52,914 bases of DNA from Terramyces sp. JEL0728 (GCA_027603945.1 JADIIU010000090.1:1-52914); one strand, 5' to 3'; shown: positions 1 to 12,428, counted from the first letter of the stretch. The notes: generated by a model not told the origin, from the letters alone. Translations and numbers: made by a program.

Positions 1-97
1 TCTGCTTGTAATGTCGCAAGATTAACATATCCAAGAGAAAACTTTTATCTCATCATATAATCAAGCGATCTGTAATATAAAAGGAATGTATTAGGTA

Positions 98-413
98 TTA
101 ATCAAAGTCAGAATCCTCTTGTTCCTGTTCTTCTCGCGGTTTATGATTCTTGTTTACTTCCTCACACACATCCAACCAGTCAGAATACACATCTACAGGT
201 TCAGTCAACGCTAAATCAGTAATATTTACATGTAATTGTCGTTTGCCAATCTACTGAACATGCTGAGCATTTCAACGACGCTATTTTTTGCTGTTGGTTG
301 AACTTTACCGTTACTGTATCTTCGTGGGAACAAAAGAAGCATGGAAATGATTTGTCAAGAACTGTCTTTAGTTTTTTCTGTGGTTTTCTAGTTGTGGATT
401 TGCGTTTTCCCAT
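98..413 (-). CDS. ELF1: Transcription elongation factor Elf1/ELOF1 homolog
   Basis: Small zinc-ribbon factor that travels with elongating RNA polymerase II. The 98-residue protein begins with the basic tail MGKRKSTTRKPQKK, followed by a zinc ribbon with cysteines at about 25, 28, 49 and 52 (PCFFC and LKCSAC). After the ribbon comes PVDVYSDWLDVCEEVN, which is diagnostic of the Elf1 family, then an acidic C-terminus. A 19-nt intron at 211-229 (GTAAATATTACTGATTTAG on the coding strand) must be removed to join the zinc ribbon to the PVDVYSDW block; without splicing the frame stops 5 codons after WQTTI. Length is typical of Elf1. Family call is firm; the splice sites are inferred from conservation. 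Confidence 0.93.
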
Positions 414-1006
414 TCAAAAAATTAAAATTCTGTTTCATGAATGAAAAATTAATGAATTAATTACTGTGAGTGCGACCCAATACTGATCGACATGGATGCA
501 AACCTTTGTGATTACAACATAGTCCGTTCCTGCTTGAGGATGGTATACTAGTTAACCTGTGCATTCCAATCGAATAGACTGGTTGTAATTATCAATTTAG
601 AGCAGCTCAGCAACAAGATCAAGTTTAGCAAAGTCGAATTAACCAGCATTATTATTGCACGAGGAATCACTTGACATCGAATTGGTTTGAAACAGCTTTC
701 CTGTGCCGGCTTTTTTAATTAAAAAGCATAAAGCAAAATAGTCAACTGACTGCATTTGACTATTATCAAAGCTAATTCTACGCGAACAACTGTCGAACAA
801 CTGTCGAACAACTGTCGATTGCTATCGATTGCTATCGACCAGTAATACCAAATTTCAAGTATATCTCAAACTTGTAAACAATGACGTAGCTCAATCGAGA
901 AGCAAATCATCAAGCAATGGTTGCACATGGATATATTTGGTATTCATCTCTCCCGAACACTGCCGATCGTTGACATAAATAGCTGTATAGCAAACAACGG
1001 TATTAA
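414..1006. other. Intergenic region between Elf1 and the secreted-protein gene
   Basis: About 590 bases without a convincing gene on either strand. It serves as the divergent upstream region of Elf1 (minus) and the secreted protein (plus). A short tandem repeat lies at 784-836. An ATAAATA stretch at about 976, some 30 nt before the plus-strand start codon, could be a TATA-like element. Confidence 0.5.
784..836. repeat. Short compound tandem repeat
   Basis: Three direct copies of the 11-mer GAACAACTGTC (784-816) are followed at once by two copies of the 10-mer GATTGCTATC (817-836). All copies are exact. It lies about 170 nt upstream of the secreted-protein start. It could be replication slippage or clustered binding sites; nothing decides between these. 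Confidence 0.85.
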
Positions 1007-1597
1007 ATGTCTCTCTTGTTCTCTGCTTTGTTATTCGTGGGCTCTAATGCATGGACTACCAAGCAAGCTATCTGTCCTTTCGTTGGAACTGGCACCATCT
1101 GTGTTCAAGCCAAATTCACCGACTATGGATCTGCAACTAAAGGTGCTGGTCAGAATGGATTGTCCTGCAATGTAGGTAGTATCGCCAACCTGCTCTGGGA
1201 CGGTTGCGATGCTGCCCAATGCAATGTTGACGGTTCTTCGCAAGGTATCACGGTAAAGGCTCACGGAAACTACAACAACGACTGGAACTTGCGCAACACC
1301 GCGCTTACTGCAATGCAAAAAATATTGAACAATGCTCCTCACGATCACGTCCACAACAACTGTGGTGGTTTCTGTAACCAAGATTACTACAATTGCGCTG
1401 CCCCAACTAGTGCTACCTTGACCATTTATAGAGATATTGGTGACTACACTTATGAAATGCAAGGAGAGATCTACATTGATTTCACTGGGAGTTTAAATGA
1501 CTCTACCAGTTGGTGTCCAATCGTTATGCCGTTGGTAGGAATGATTCCTGAGGTTGGCGCTCCTGTTCAAACTGCATTCTCAATGGCTGGATGCTGA
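1007..1597 (+). CDS. Small secreted cysteine-rich protein, unknown function
   Basis: 196-residue protein with a probable signal peptide (MSLLFSALLFVGSNA, cleavage near residue 16). The mature part has no transmembrane segment and about a dozen cysteines, clustered in the first half (CPFVGTGTICVQ, NCGGFCNQDYYNC) with one at the extreme C-terminus. No family is recognised. A single uninterrupted frame covers it. The stop codon is followed directly by AATAAA (TGAAATAAA). The 430-nt open frame antisense to it is a shadow. It may be an effector or wall-associated protein, but only the secretion signal and cysteine content support that. Confidence 0.7.
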   Translation: MSLLFSALLFVGSNAWTTKQAICPFVGTGTICVQAKFTDYGSATKGAGQNGLSCNVGSIANLLWDGCDAAQCNVDGSSQGITVKAHGNYNNDWNLRNTALTAMQKILNNAPHDHVHNNCGGFCNQDYYNCAAPTSATLTIYRDIGDYTYEMQGEIYIDFTGSLNDSTSWCPIVMPLVGMIPEVGAPVQTAFSMAGC

Positions 1598-1890
1598 AAT
1601 AAATCCTTTTGTTTTACTTTTCCAGAGCCTATCCACACAACTTGTTTCTGACTGTTAATATGGCTCTATTTGACAATGACAAAAATCTACTAAAGATATC
1701 CATAACTTGTGGTTTGAAAATTGCATTGACGTGAGAAATGCATACTCTCTGCGATCATCCAGTTGGCAAAAGATCTCCAATTTCTGCGCTTGCTGGAATC
1801 ACTTGCGGTGTAATTATGATGATTTGCATTGGCGGAAAATGGCTCGGTTGTACAAAAGCAATTTCCACGACATTCGAACCTCATCTTCAA

Positions 1891-3765
1891 ATGAACATTT
1901 TAGGTTCCCATTGATTCACCCTAGGCTACATTTTAACGCAGTTCTTTCAGATGGTACTGTCGCTCTTTTTCAAAGAAATCAGAGTGCGAGGTGATTCGAA
2001 TATTCCCTCTGGACCAGTGCTTTTCGCTGTAGCACCTCATGCGAATCAATTCATCGACCCTGTAATGCTATTCACTACTTGTGGTAGACAAGTTGGTTTC
2101 CTTGCTGCAAAGAAATCCATGGATTTGTTTTGGATCGGTTTATTCGCCCGAGCGTTCAATTCCATTCCAGTTGAAAGACCACAGGATTTGATAAAGAAAC
2201 AAAAAGGAAAGATTTACATGGAGGATGACGAATTAAAGGTATTTGGAGAGGGAACTACATTCACAACCATCAAACCAAAAAGCGCTATTACTGTTAACGG
2301 TGAAGAAACCATGATTGCAGAAGTTATTTCAGACTCGGTTTTGCTGTTGCAGAAACCATTCAAGCCAGATACATTTGCAGAGTTAAAGAAACAAAGGATA
2401 GAGTTCAAAATCACGCCCCATGTTGATCAAGGAAAGATGTTTGACGAAGTTGTAAAGAGGTTGTCCAAAGATGGGGCTGTAGGCATCTTTCCTGAAGGCG
2501 GTAGTCATGATAGATCTGAAATGCTGCCTCTGAAAGCTGGCGTTGCTATTGTAATTTTTACTCACATAGATGGCTCTTGAAACTCTGGTAAAATTCCCAG
2601 GCACCAAGTTGAAAATTATTCCTGTTGGCTTGCATTATTTCCATGCAGACAAATTCAGATCCCGAGCTGTTATTGAATACGGCGAGCAGATTGAAATCCC
2701 GCTGGAACTAGTTGATCAATACAAAAACGGCGGCCAAGACAAGAGACAGGCTATTGGATTATTGATGGACACCATTCAAGTCCATTTGAAATCATTGACT
2801 GTTCAAGCAGCAGATTACGACTCGCTGATGGTAATTTTTAATAATATAGATTGCCCAAGCTGCCAGGAGATTGTACCAGCCAGAAAAGATTGATATTGAC
2901 TCTTCTTTGATCATGTCCAGAAGATTTGCGCAAGGTTATTTTTATTAATACAGCGTTTGAAAAGGAAAAGAATAATCCTCTCGTCCAGCAGTTGAAACAA
3001 GAGGTTTCTGAATACAACCGAATGCTGAAATTCTATGGGGTGAAGGATCATCAAGTCAAAAACACCAGCATCAAAGTTTCAAGAGCAATTTATTTGATTG
3101 TTCTTCGATCGTTGCAATTCATTGCATTGATTGTCTTGTCTGCGCCAACGTTGATTTTGGCTTGGCCGTTAATCTTTTTGACTCGCAAAGTATCTCACGA
3201 AAGAGCAGCCACTGCACTTGCAGGTTCAAAAGTCAAGATCAGTGGGAAAGATGTGGTGTCTACATGGAAGCTATTGACTGGCATTGCTGTCACTCCGCTC
3301 TTGTGGTTTGCATATTCATTCCTGGCATTTATCTACTACTACATTACCGTTTCATACAGCTCTGGTGTAACTGCTGGTTTCGCCGTATTTATTACTTTGC
3401 CAATCCTGTCAATGGTTACAATCAGGTCAAGTGAAAACGCATACAATATTTTAGCTTCAATCAGACCATTAATAGTATCAATTGGAAATACTATGTCTTC
3501 AAGCGAACCTCTACGAGTGTCTCGTCAGAAACTCCAACAAAAAATCAGAGATCTAGTCAACCATCTTGGCCCCGAAGTATTCCCAAATTTTGAAGAAATG
3601 AGACTTGTGGGACAGGACGGACAGGTTAATTTCAATAAAATTGCGGCTAGCAAGTTGGGAAGAGGAAATGTTGATGGCACTGCTGTTACCAAGTTGGGTC
3701 AGGATGATACTTATGCGCTGAATACTGTTTTTGGAGAGGAGTTGGATAAAGTCAAATTGAAATAA
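1891..3765 (+). CDS. GPT2: Glycerol-3-phosphate O-acyltransferase (Gpt2/Sct1 type), copy 1
   Basis: Catalyses the first acylation of glycerol-3-phosphate in phospholipid and triacylglycerol synthesis at the ER. The predicted protein has 598 residues. It starts MNILGYILTQFFQMVLSLFF (membrane-proximal helix), then FKEIRVRG, the APHANQFIDP block (acyltransferase motif I), IPVERP, and FPEGGSHD (motif III). A hydrophobic hairpin follows in the middle (ALIVLSAPTLILAWPLIFL and the SFLAFIYYYI region), then a basic, partly helical tail. Four introns: 1904-1924, 2551-2569, 2831-2849 and 2935-2953 (21, 19, 19, 19 nt). The ATG at 1891 was chosen because removing the first mini-intron gives an N-terminus with the expected hydrophobic helix; an ATG at 1951 would lose it. 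The stop lies inside AAATAAA. Confidence 0.92.
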
Positions 3766-3896
3766 ATTGGTTCTTGGATTTGTTATTGCCCGTTGATCTT
3801 GTACTTTGAAACCCCAATTAAGACTGGCGATTCAATGTCTAGTGTGGCTATTTATCCGCACATTGCATAAAAACAAGTAGAATCAGGTTTTCTAAA

Positions 3897-4181
3897 ATGC
3901 CAACTGCTGAATGGAACGGAAAGATTATCGCATCGTCGGCCACTTTTGAAAAAGTAGAAGGCAACATTTATTTCCCAATCGATTCAGTTGATAAACAATA
4001 CTTGAAAGAGTCAAATACACATACTATGTGCGGATGGAAAGGGATAGCTTCCTACTATACGCTATCTGTTGATGGAAAGGATAATGCGGATGCTGCATGG
4101 TACTATCCTGCTCCCAAACCCGCAGCTGATAACATCAAGGGATATGTTGCCTTCTGGAAAGGAGTCAAAGTTACCGCTTGA
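3897..4181 (+). CDS. DUF427 family protein, copy 1
   Basis: 94-residue single-domain protein. The family pattern is clear: WNGKIIASS at the start, a YFPIDSVDKQYL strand-helix, then HTMCGWKGIASYY and AWYYPAPKPAADNIKGYVAFW. DUF427 proteins are small beta-rich proteins of unknown function, frequent in bacteria and present in fungi. Intronless. The stop is part of TGAATAAA. The gene lies 131 nt downstream of the acyltransferase on the same strand. The two window copies differ at five residues, far more than the neighbouring genes. Confidence 0.85.
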   Translation: MPTAEWNGKIIASSATFEKVEGNIYFPIDSVDKQYLKESNTHTMCGWKGIASYYTLSVDGKDNADAAWYYPAPKPAADNIKGYVAFWKGVKVTA

Positions 4182-4409
4182 ATAAATATATCAATTTCAG
4201 CTTGTTTTTATTGAAATATTCCAGTTTGCTGCTCGTTTGATAGTTGCGTGTACAATTAATATGAGAAACTTGCTCTTTCACTGCAACTGCACTAATATTC
4301 TCATATGTTCCTGCCTATGGGGAATATCAGAGCGATCTATGCATGATGATAGCCAAAGTCACTCGAAATCAATTTTCGGACATGAAATTTCTTGTAAAAA
4401 TCTTTTTGA

Positions 4410-7400
4410 ATGGAAGAGGAAGACTTTTCAAAAATTGATTTGCAAGGCCGATTAGCCCATAAAGTACTCTGTTATTAACCAGTCATGGAAAGCTAGGATA
4501 TCAGGCTATGAGGAAATACAGAAACTGTTGAAACTAGGTGAAACTATTGATTCTGGATTCATACTGAAGGCTATTTCTGATTCAAATCAGATCGCTTTAG
4601 AACAAGTACGTTGATTCTCAACCGTAGGGCATATTGGCGACTTTGGAATACTCAAAAACCAATACGCTGTCGCAGAAACAGCTGAATCAGTTGGTTATTT
4701 GTCTGGCTTCGACTAGACAGACTACTAAACAGACTGCGCAGGAGATTATCATGTTGAATATTGAAAAATCTGATCCAGCGACAGTATTGGAAATTCTGGT
4801 GGAGGCTTTTGGACACAAAACACCAAGGAATGTTGCAAGTGCTGTAAATTGCCTTGCACTAATCATCAATAACTTTGGTGTTCCTAGTATTCAAATTAAG
4901 CCTGTCCTGGGGAAATTATCTTTCCTCTTTGATCACAAAGATAAAAATGTTAGAGCTGAAGCTACTGCAATGACTGTGGAAATATTTAAATGGATCAAGA
5001 ATGCGATTATGCCTTCTTTGCAAGAATTGAAGCCAGTGCAATTGAAAGATCTAGAGACTTTGTTTGAACAAAATAGAGATACTGTTCCTGCAAAGCAAAG
5101 GTATTTGCATTTAATCCAGGTATTTATCTAATGAAAAACCTAAAGCTGTGACTGACGCTGCAGAGGAAACTGTGGAAGAAGCCGCTGAGCAGACTGTTCC
5201 TGACGCCTTTGATTTTGCCGATCCTGTTGCGTTCATTGACAAAATTCCAAAATCATTTTATACAGATATTCAAAGTGCAAAGTGGAAAGAAAGAAAAGAA
5301 GCGCTGGAACTATTGCTTGGTTTACTATCTTATCCGAAATTGGAAGACGGTCGGTACCACGAACTTGTCAATATACTCAGTAAGAAATTAGCCGACCCAA
5401 ATGTAGTTGTGTTGATTGTCGCTGCAAATTGTTTGGAAAAGTTGGCTTCTGGATTACGGGGTTCGTTTAAAGAGTACAGAAATATCGTTGTTTCGCCAAC
5501 TTTAGATCGTCTCAAGGAAAAAAAGACAAATGTCATTGAAGCTTTACGAGCGCTGCTTGATTCAACTTACAAGAGCGTAAGTTCTTTTTTTACTGTAGAT
5601 AAACAAAGTAGGTGATATACTCGAAGACGCTTTGGCTGGAATGAACCACTCTAACCCTGTAGTAAAGAATGAATCTATCCAGTGGCTGGTCAGAAGCATG
5701 TCCAGCAAATCAAAAACGGAACTCTCAAAGCCAGAGATGAAACAATTGATCGAAAAGTTGTTGAAGCAGATGGATGATGGTTCTGCAGATATTAGAGACT
5801 CTACCGCGCAATGTTTAGCTGTAATGATGAAAGTGTACGGTGAAAAGCTGGTCAACCCATTCTTGGATAGATTAGATAAAGTAAAACTGCAAAAAGTAAC
5901 GGATCACTTTGAAAAGGCAAAAGGAGGTGCACAAAAAGTAGTTGGAGCCCCGACTGAAAAGAAACCTCCAACAGCTCAAAAAGTGCCATCCCCAAAACCA
6001 CTTTTAACTCGGCAGTCAAATTCAACTCTCGCCACTGTGTCTCCACCAGCTAGTCCAAAGCCAGTGAAAACTCTGAAAAAAAAAGTCACTGGATCGCCGT
6101 CAGTAGCAACTGTTGGACCAAAATCAAACTCCCTTCCAGAAGAGGTCAAATACAGATACAGTGACGATAGTGCGATTGAATACATTGAAACTAATTTCAA
6201 CAAAGAGGCTTTTGCTCAGCTTGGTGATTCATTGTGGAAGATTCGACTGGAAGGTACAGTCTAACTAATTGAAGGAATTCACAAAATCCTTGAGGTATTC
6301 AAAGAAGAGGAATTTGATACTGAAGCTCTCATTCGATATCTATTGAAAAAGCTGACTTGGAAGGAATCAAATTTCCAAGTAATGGTTGGAATGGTCAATG
6401 TTTTCACTATGACAACCACAAAGCCAACTTTTGATAGAGGATCTGGTGTTTTACTAGCTCACGGATTGGTAGAGAAATTGGGAGACATGAAAATCAAAAA
6501 GGTAGCCGCCAATTGTCTGGATGAAATTTCAACAAAAATTTCCCTTAATGCCGTATTGGATGAAGCTTACCCAGCCATTAGGCAAATGAAAGCCCCAAAA
6601 ATCATTGCAGACACATTACTCTGGATCAATCAGAGTATAAAAGAATTTGGAGTTGCCGGGTTGAGTGTCAAAAGACTTGTTGGCTTGTGTAAAGAAATGC
6701 TGAACAGTCCTGCTGCCCCTGTAAAAGCTCAAGCAATTAATATTCTGGCTACACTTAGACAATTTGCTGGACCTAGTAAGATATATATTTAATTCAGGTA
6801 TTCGTGACATGTTGGCGGAATTACCTGCCAATGTACTATCAAACATTGATGCTGAATTTGGTAAAGTCGAAAAGTTGGCGCCGCCAGTTCCTACAAGAAC
6901 GCAAGAAGCAAAACCCTTGATCAAAGAAGTGTTGGTAGCAAAATCTGACCTCAATGTTTCTCCAGAGTTGCTGAACAAGATGAATGATGCTAATTGGAAA
7001 GAAAGGAAAGAAGGCATGGAAGAATTCTCCAAATTATTATCAATGACTTTTGCATTAACTGCTAATTTGTCCTCTGAAATCATAAATACCCTCAAAGCTC
7101 GGTTGAACGACAACAACAAAATCATTGCCACTTTTACCGTAGAAATTTGCACTGCGTTAATTAAATTAGTTGGCAAAGGATTTGATAGACATATAAAGAT
7201 GTTAATTCCAGCTATATTGTCTCAATTGTCAGATCAAAAGCAGCAAATCAGAGATAAAGTCTTGGTGTTACTGGACCAAGCTAATTCTGCAATCGGAATA
7301 GGATCAATCTTGGTTAATATTTCACAATCACTCTCTCAAGATCAACCTCAAGTCCGCAAAGATTTATTGAAATGGCTGGCAGATAATAACAGCGCGCTCA

Positions 7401-10266
7401 AAGGTGAACAAGATAATGCGAGTCTGGTGCAGCCTTTGCTTGCATGTCTGCAAGATCGAAATGCTGACGTGCGCAAGTTGGCTCAAAGTGTAATTACAAT
7501 CTTGGCAGAGTATGTTGACGTGGCATTCATCAGACAAAAAGCTGGAGATTTGTACCGCGGTGCGCAATTGGCATCAATAACCCCTGTCCTTGAATCTTTA
7601 GGAGGGAGCAGCGAATCGACGCCTACAAACCCATCTACTGCTTCGGCAGTAACAAAGCAAGTATCGGAAAAGAAAAAAGTAGCAACCAAAGTAGCCAAAC
7701 CAGCGGCAGTATCTGCCCCAAAGAAAGAACCGGCTGTGGAGGCAGTTAATGATGGTAATTTGTTGGCTGGTAGCGATCTTAAACTCAAAGAACAACGTGC
7801 TTCAATGGACAGAGGTGTTTATAAATGGACTTTTGACGCTCCAAGAAAAGATTTACAGGATTTACTTGCAGATCAGTTCCAACCTAATGTGTCTCCAGAT
7901 TTGTTTGCGTTGTTGTTTAGTGCTGATCACTACAAGGAAAAGGACTATCTCAATGCGCTAAAGATGCTACACGCTTACATCACGGATCCGCAAACGGACA
8001 AGCAAATATTGATAGAAAGATGTGTTGCAAACTGCGACTTGATACTCAAATACACAACTATTCGATTCTTTGACACCAATACTTCAATATTCATCAAGTG
8101 TTTAGATTTACTGGAAAGTTTCTTGCTAGTCTTGGATGAAGCCGGGTACTATTTCAACGAATATGAAGCCTCAAGCTTCCTCCCGTTCTTCATCAACAAG
8201 ATGGGAGATCCAAAAGAAACTATGCGGGTCAAATTGCGTGCAATCATGAAGCAAATTGGACGGCTCTACCCTGTTTCTAAGCTACTGTTGTACTTGCTCA
8301 AAGGACTTGATTCTAAAAACTCGAAAACCAGGACAGAATGTCTGGATGAAATTGCATATTTGATTCAAAGAAATGGTTCCAGCGTCTTTGTTCCGTCGAA
8401 AACCGTTCCTGTTATTGCGCAACAAGTTGGCGACCGCGATGCTTCCGTTCGTAACGCTGCTTTGAATGCAATCTGTCAGGCATATTCTGGATTAGGCGAT
8501 GATGTATTTAAACACCTGCAGAAAATCACCGATAAAGATCGTGATATGATCAATGAAAAGATTAGACGCATGGGGCCAAGAGCTGCAACTGTGCCTGCGG
8601 TTATTCCTTTGCCTCAAGGGTCGCCTCTTATAGCTAGAAAAATACCAGTGTCCTCAAGAAGTGCCACTCCGCTTAGCAGCTTGCCGGTTGAAGCAAAGAG
8701 TCCATTGTCTGCCAACCTACCAATTACTGTAAAGAAGGAATTTTCGTTAAACATTGACGAAATCTTTGAAAATAAGCCTGTAGAAGCTGCTCCTCAAAAA
8801 CTAAACCGATTGGATCATTTGGAGAATCTGGAAGACAGATTAGAGGTTCGTTTGGAATTAGTCACAACACAGTTATTCAGCAGCGACAACGAAGTGGTTT
8901 TAGAGGCCGTTCGTCATTTGGAAAAGCTGATAGTTGCCAACTCTAACTCTGATACTATCCACTCTCGTAATCTTGTTGGATTGATTACGCCTTTGATGAA
9001 CAATTCGTTTGCGAACCTCGGAACTGACAATGTGGTTAGTCGTATTTGCAAACATTTCATTTCGGTATTAATCGGCATCTTTTCCAGCAAAGAACAAGCT
9101 GTGTTTGTGGAATACGAAGCTTTGGAGGGCTGCATAAGAAGTGTATTGACAAGGTTAGTTGATCCAGCCCTCAACTCATTTGACCCATCTAAAACCTTGT
9201 CAAGGGCTCTCAATATGTTGATGGTCCGTATTATAGAAAACTGTCCCCCAAACGCTACTTTTAGGTATTTATCAGTTGATCATAGGGCATTGTTGCAAAT
9301 TCTCAAAGAAGCCTCTCTAGAACCTGAAAGCTTTGAAGAATCCACCACTCTAAGCCAGAAGAAATACACAGAGCTGGTAATGAAATGTTTGTGGAAAATC
9401 ACCAAAGTGCTGTCCGCCTTTATTGAAGGTAATCAATTACAAGTTGATGCCCTGCTCTTGGATATTCACCTGTTCTTGTCAGCAGCATCACCACAATTTT
9501 GGAAAGCTAAGGTTGTTGAAGGAAAGTCTGCGCAGCCAGATATGCCTCTGCGCACAGTCAAGACCATTATGCACGAATTAGTCAATATTTTAGGCGATAG
9601 TGTACTATTGCATACCGGAGCGATTCCAAACAATAGTCAGAATCATGTTTACAACTACCTTACCCAGATGATATCAAATTTAACCAAAAAGAAACTGGGA
9701 GAAAGCCCAGGTAAAACACCTTCGCCTAAATATAACCGTGGTCCCACCGACTCTGAATTGTTGAATATTCTGGATGAGATTTTCAAACAAATTTCAGACA
9801 CGGAATCCAGCAAAGTTGGATTAGGTCGTTTGGCCAAACTTCAGAAACAGCATCCAAATGTTTTGCCATTGCTAGAAGTAAGACTGTCAAAGGAAGGTTC
9901 GTTCTTGCAATCGTATATCAGACGGGGGCTAGCTGCTATTTCACAGGAAGAAGTAGCAAAGAATACAGGCAAGCTGGCTTCTTTTGCGAAACCAACCCAA
10001 GACACTGTTGTCGCCAATATGTATGACCAAAAACTCCAAACATTACAAAAGATGTTTAAGAGCAACCAGATATCAGTAAACATTAACTAATCTAGCATGT
10101 GTCTACCGCCTCAATTAACAGGACTGTTCCTGCCCCGAGTATTACAGGAAATCCTATTTCATCAGTCAAAGATGTACAAAATGAAAAGACTTTGATGGAT
10201 CTCAAGGAAAGATTGGCTAAAATGAAAAGACTGGCCAGTAACTCTGTGGAGAACCTAGATCAATAA
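4410..10266 (+). CDS. XMAP215/Stu2/CKAP5-type microtubule polymerase, copy 1
   Basis: Processive microtubule polymerase and plus-end/centrosome factor that binds tubulin through TOG domains. Predicted 1903 residues, the length of the five-TOG animal and plant proteins rather than two-TOG yeast Stu2. TOG1 occupies about 1-220 (SWKARISGYEE), TOG2 about 245-490 (KWKERKEALE), TOG3 about 570-790, TOG4 about 810-1040 (WKERKEGMEEF) and TOG5 about 1095-1330 (YKWTFDAPRKDL). A basic Ser/Pro linker (PPASPKPVKT) separates TOG2 and TOG3. The C-terminal helical region ends in LKERLAKMKRLASNSVENLD. Seven introns: 4464-4482, 4606-4627, 5101-5119, 5577-5598, 6254-6274, 6776-6797, 10076-10095 (19, 22, 19, 22, 21, 22, 20 nt); removing them gives one frame. 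The stop lies inside CAATAAAA. Confidence 0.94.
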
Positions 10267-10354
10267 AATAGTTGTTCTTTGAAGGCTTTCTTTCCAATAC
10301 TCAAGACATCTGCCATAATAGTGTTGGCAATTTTAGGATCTTTTGTCAAAAAAA

Positions 10355-11065
10355 ATGAATCACTATCAAATACTTGGAATAGAATTTGCAGCAACAGATA
10401 AAGAAATTAGGAAAGCAGTGCGTGAGAAATCATTAATATACCATCCGGATAAAGTTGGTGATGACCAAAAAGCCGCTGAGCAGTTCCACTTGATTCAATT
10501 GGCAAAAGAAACTCTCCTTGATCCAGTCCTAAAACCGACATATGATTCCAAAATCAAAGCAGAACAGCTAAAGGATTTGAGGTTCAAGGAAATGAATGAA
10601 CAAAGGCAAAAGGAGAAAATCAACTTGGAAAGGAGGGAAGAAGAGGCACGGAAACGAAAGTATGGAGATATGAATGAAAGAGAGCAAAAGCAGATTAAAC
10701 TGCAGCAAATGAGAGAAAAGAATCTTCAAAGAACTCTCGCAAAGAAACAGCAAAAACAACAAGAGCGGATACGATTGCAGCCAGTAAACACAAATGATTT
10801 ATCAATAATAGTCAAATTTAAAGATACTGATTCTATTGCACTGAAGAATTATTTTTCCAATTATGGTGAAATTAGTGATTTGATTTATAAACCAAAACAA
10901 GCGATAATCATTTACAAGGAAATCAATAGTGTCAAGGAAGCAGTAAAGTGTACGGATTTCACAGTCAAATCACTCACCGATCGGTATCAAGGCGTGCACC
11001 TGAGTAGCGAGGGCAAAGGGAAAGAGTACGAGGATATCACTCTTAATAAACTAGGTAATTTATAG
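10355..11065 (+). CDS. DNAJC17/Cwf23-like J-domain protein, copy 1
   Basis: 236 residues. The N-terminal J domain (about 1-65) starts MNHYQILGIEFAATDKEIRK and carries the HPD tripeptide in YHPDKVGD. It is followed by a long, strongly charged helical stretch (about 70-145, rich in K, E, R, Q) and an RRM-like C-terminal domain (about 150-230, LSIIVKFKDTDS). This J-helix-RRM order is that of DNAJC17, a spliceosome-associated Hsp40. A splicing role fits a genome crowded with tiny introns but is inferred from the family. Intronless. The ATG lies 89 nt after the XMAP215 stop. The protein sequences of the two copies appear identical. Confidence 0.85.
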   Translation: MNHYQILGIEFAATDKEIRKAVREKSLIYHPDKVGDDQKAAEQFHLIQLAKETLLDPVLKPTYDSKIKAEQLKDLRFKEMNEQRQKEKINLERREEEARKRKYGDMNEREQKQIKLQQMREKNLQRTLAKKQQKQQERIRLQPVNTNDLSIIVKFKDTDSIALKNYFSNYGEISDLIYKPKQAIIIYKEINSVKEAVKCTDFTVKSLTDRYQGVHLSSEGKGKEYEDITLNKLGNL

Positions 11066-11131
11066 ATGGAGTGACTTTTTGGTATTACAGCCAGCACAAC
11101 CAAGACTATCTAAAATATAATTTATTAAAGC

Positions 11132-12300
11132 TTATTTTGAAGCTACAAAACTGAATCCTTCGAAAGGATTCGAGTCAATTAACAATAGCTGATCATTCAA
11201 AAGACTGTTGCTGGACATTTCAGTAAATTCAGCAGCGAAATTACTGGTATCTAATAAATCATGGAGAACTGGTTTGTATGGCGGATCGTACTGCTTTTCC
11301 ATCACCTTTTTCCAGTCTAATTTTTCAAAGAATGAGTGAGATTTGATCTGATCTATTCCTTGACTGCCCAACCTAACCCCAGGGTGTTTCTTCAACAGCT
11401 AATATTAATAGCAAGTACTTTGGTCAATAAATCTCTGCTCGAAGTAGTAAGATATTTGGGGAAATTTGGTTTCTTCTTTAGCACGTTTTCCATTATTTTC
11501 TTTCTATTACTTCCTGAAAATGGTGGCGATCCGGTAAGCATATCATATAGCATTATCCCCAGACTCCAGTAATCAACCACTTTGCCATATGGCTGCTCTT
11601 GGATAATTTCTGGAGCCATAAATTCTATTGTTCCGCACACTGTATGAGCGTCAATTGCCACTTTAGACAATCCAAAATCAGTTAATTTAATGTGTCCTTC
11701 GCAGTCCAACATTACATTTTCAGGCTTCAAATCGCGATAAATAATCCCCAAGGAGTGCAAATGTTCAATACCCAACAGTAATTCGGATATATAAAATCTG
11801 CTTGCATCTTGAGAAAACATTCGTTCCCGATTTAAAAGAGTAAATAACTCCCCTCCTGCACAATAGGTGAGGATCAAATACAGTCGAAATGGGCTTTGAA
11901 ACGCATAATACAGCTTCACAATAAATGGCGAATCAATATCCTTTAAAATACTCCTTTCGTTTCTAGTTTGTTGTTCATGTAATACAATACTTGCTTTTTT
12001 TAATACCTTCATTGCAAACGATTGTTTGGTTTCAATTTCCCGCACCAAATACACTTTACCATAAGCTCCCTTGCCAATGACTGAGAGGACATGAAAATCT
12101 TCCAGCTGCACCCTCTTGCCGAGTGAATAGTTTTTTATTGGCAGGACAATATCGTCTTTTTGTATTTTGGAAAATGACGAATTAATTGGTTCGGATTCCA
12201 GACTAGTGTGCATATCATCGAATTGAAATATTTCTTGTTTGTCGTCTGAATTGTCTGATTGCACTGATTCATTGTCGTCCATTTCTGAAAAAACGTGCAC
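11132..12300 (-). CDS. AGC-family S6-kinase-like protein kinase, copy 1
   Basis: Ser/Thr kinase of the AGC group, closest by eye to p70 S6 kinase / fission yeast Psk1, a TOR effector. 382 residues (376 if the second Met, MDDNES, is used). Acidic N-terminus, then RVQLEDFHVLSVIGKGAYGK (glycine loop), AMKVLKK (ATP lysine), YRDLKPENVM (catalytic loop), DFGLSK, the T-loop HTVCGTIEFMAPE, and after the kinase core an AGC C-tail ending in a hydrophobic motif NPFEGFSF. One 20-nt intron at 11399-11418 joins LLTK to LLKKHPGVRLG; without it the kinase lacks its C-tail. Convergent with the J-protein gene, 66 nt apart. AATAAA occurs just after the stop. Confidence 0.92.
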
Positions 12301-12428
12301 TTTTGGAAAAAATAAAACAATGGCAACAGTATTATAGAATAACCCCTGTGCTACTGTGATAAGAAAGCTTAAATAATCATAATTAAACTTTGAGCAAACT
12401 ATAAATAGTCCAGCGTGCAGATGTAGGT

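Noticed and set aside
1031..1462. 143-codon minus-strand frame
   Set aside because: Antisense shadow of the secreted cysteine-rich protein; no recognisable domain or signal peptide.
4237..4455. 72-codon plus-strand frame before XMAP215 (also 14966-15178)
   Set aside because: It overlaps the XMAP215 start exon in another frame, shows no family features, and its N-terminus is shifted by an indel between the two copies.
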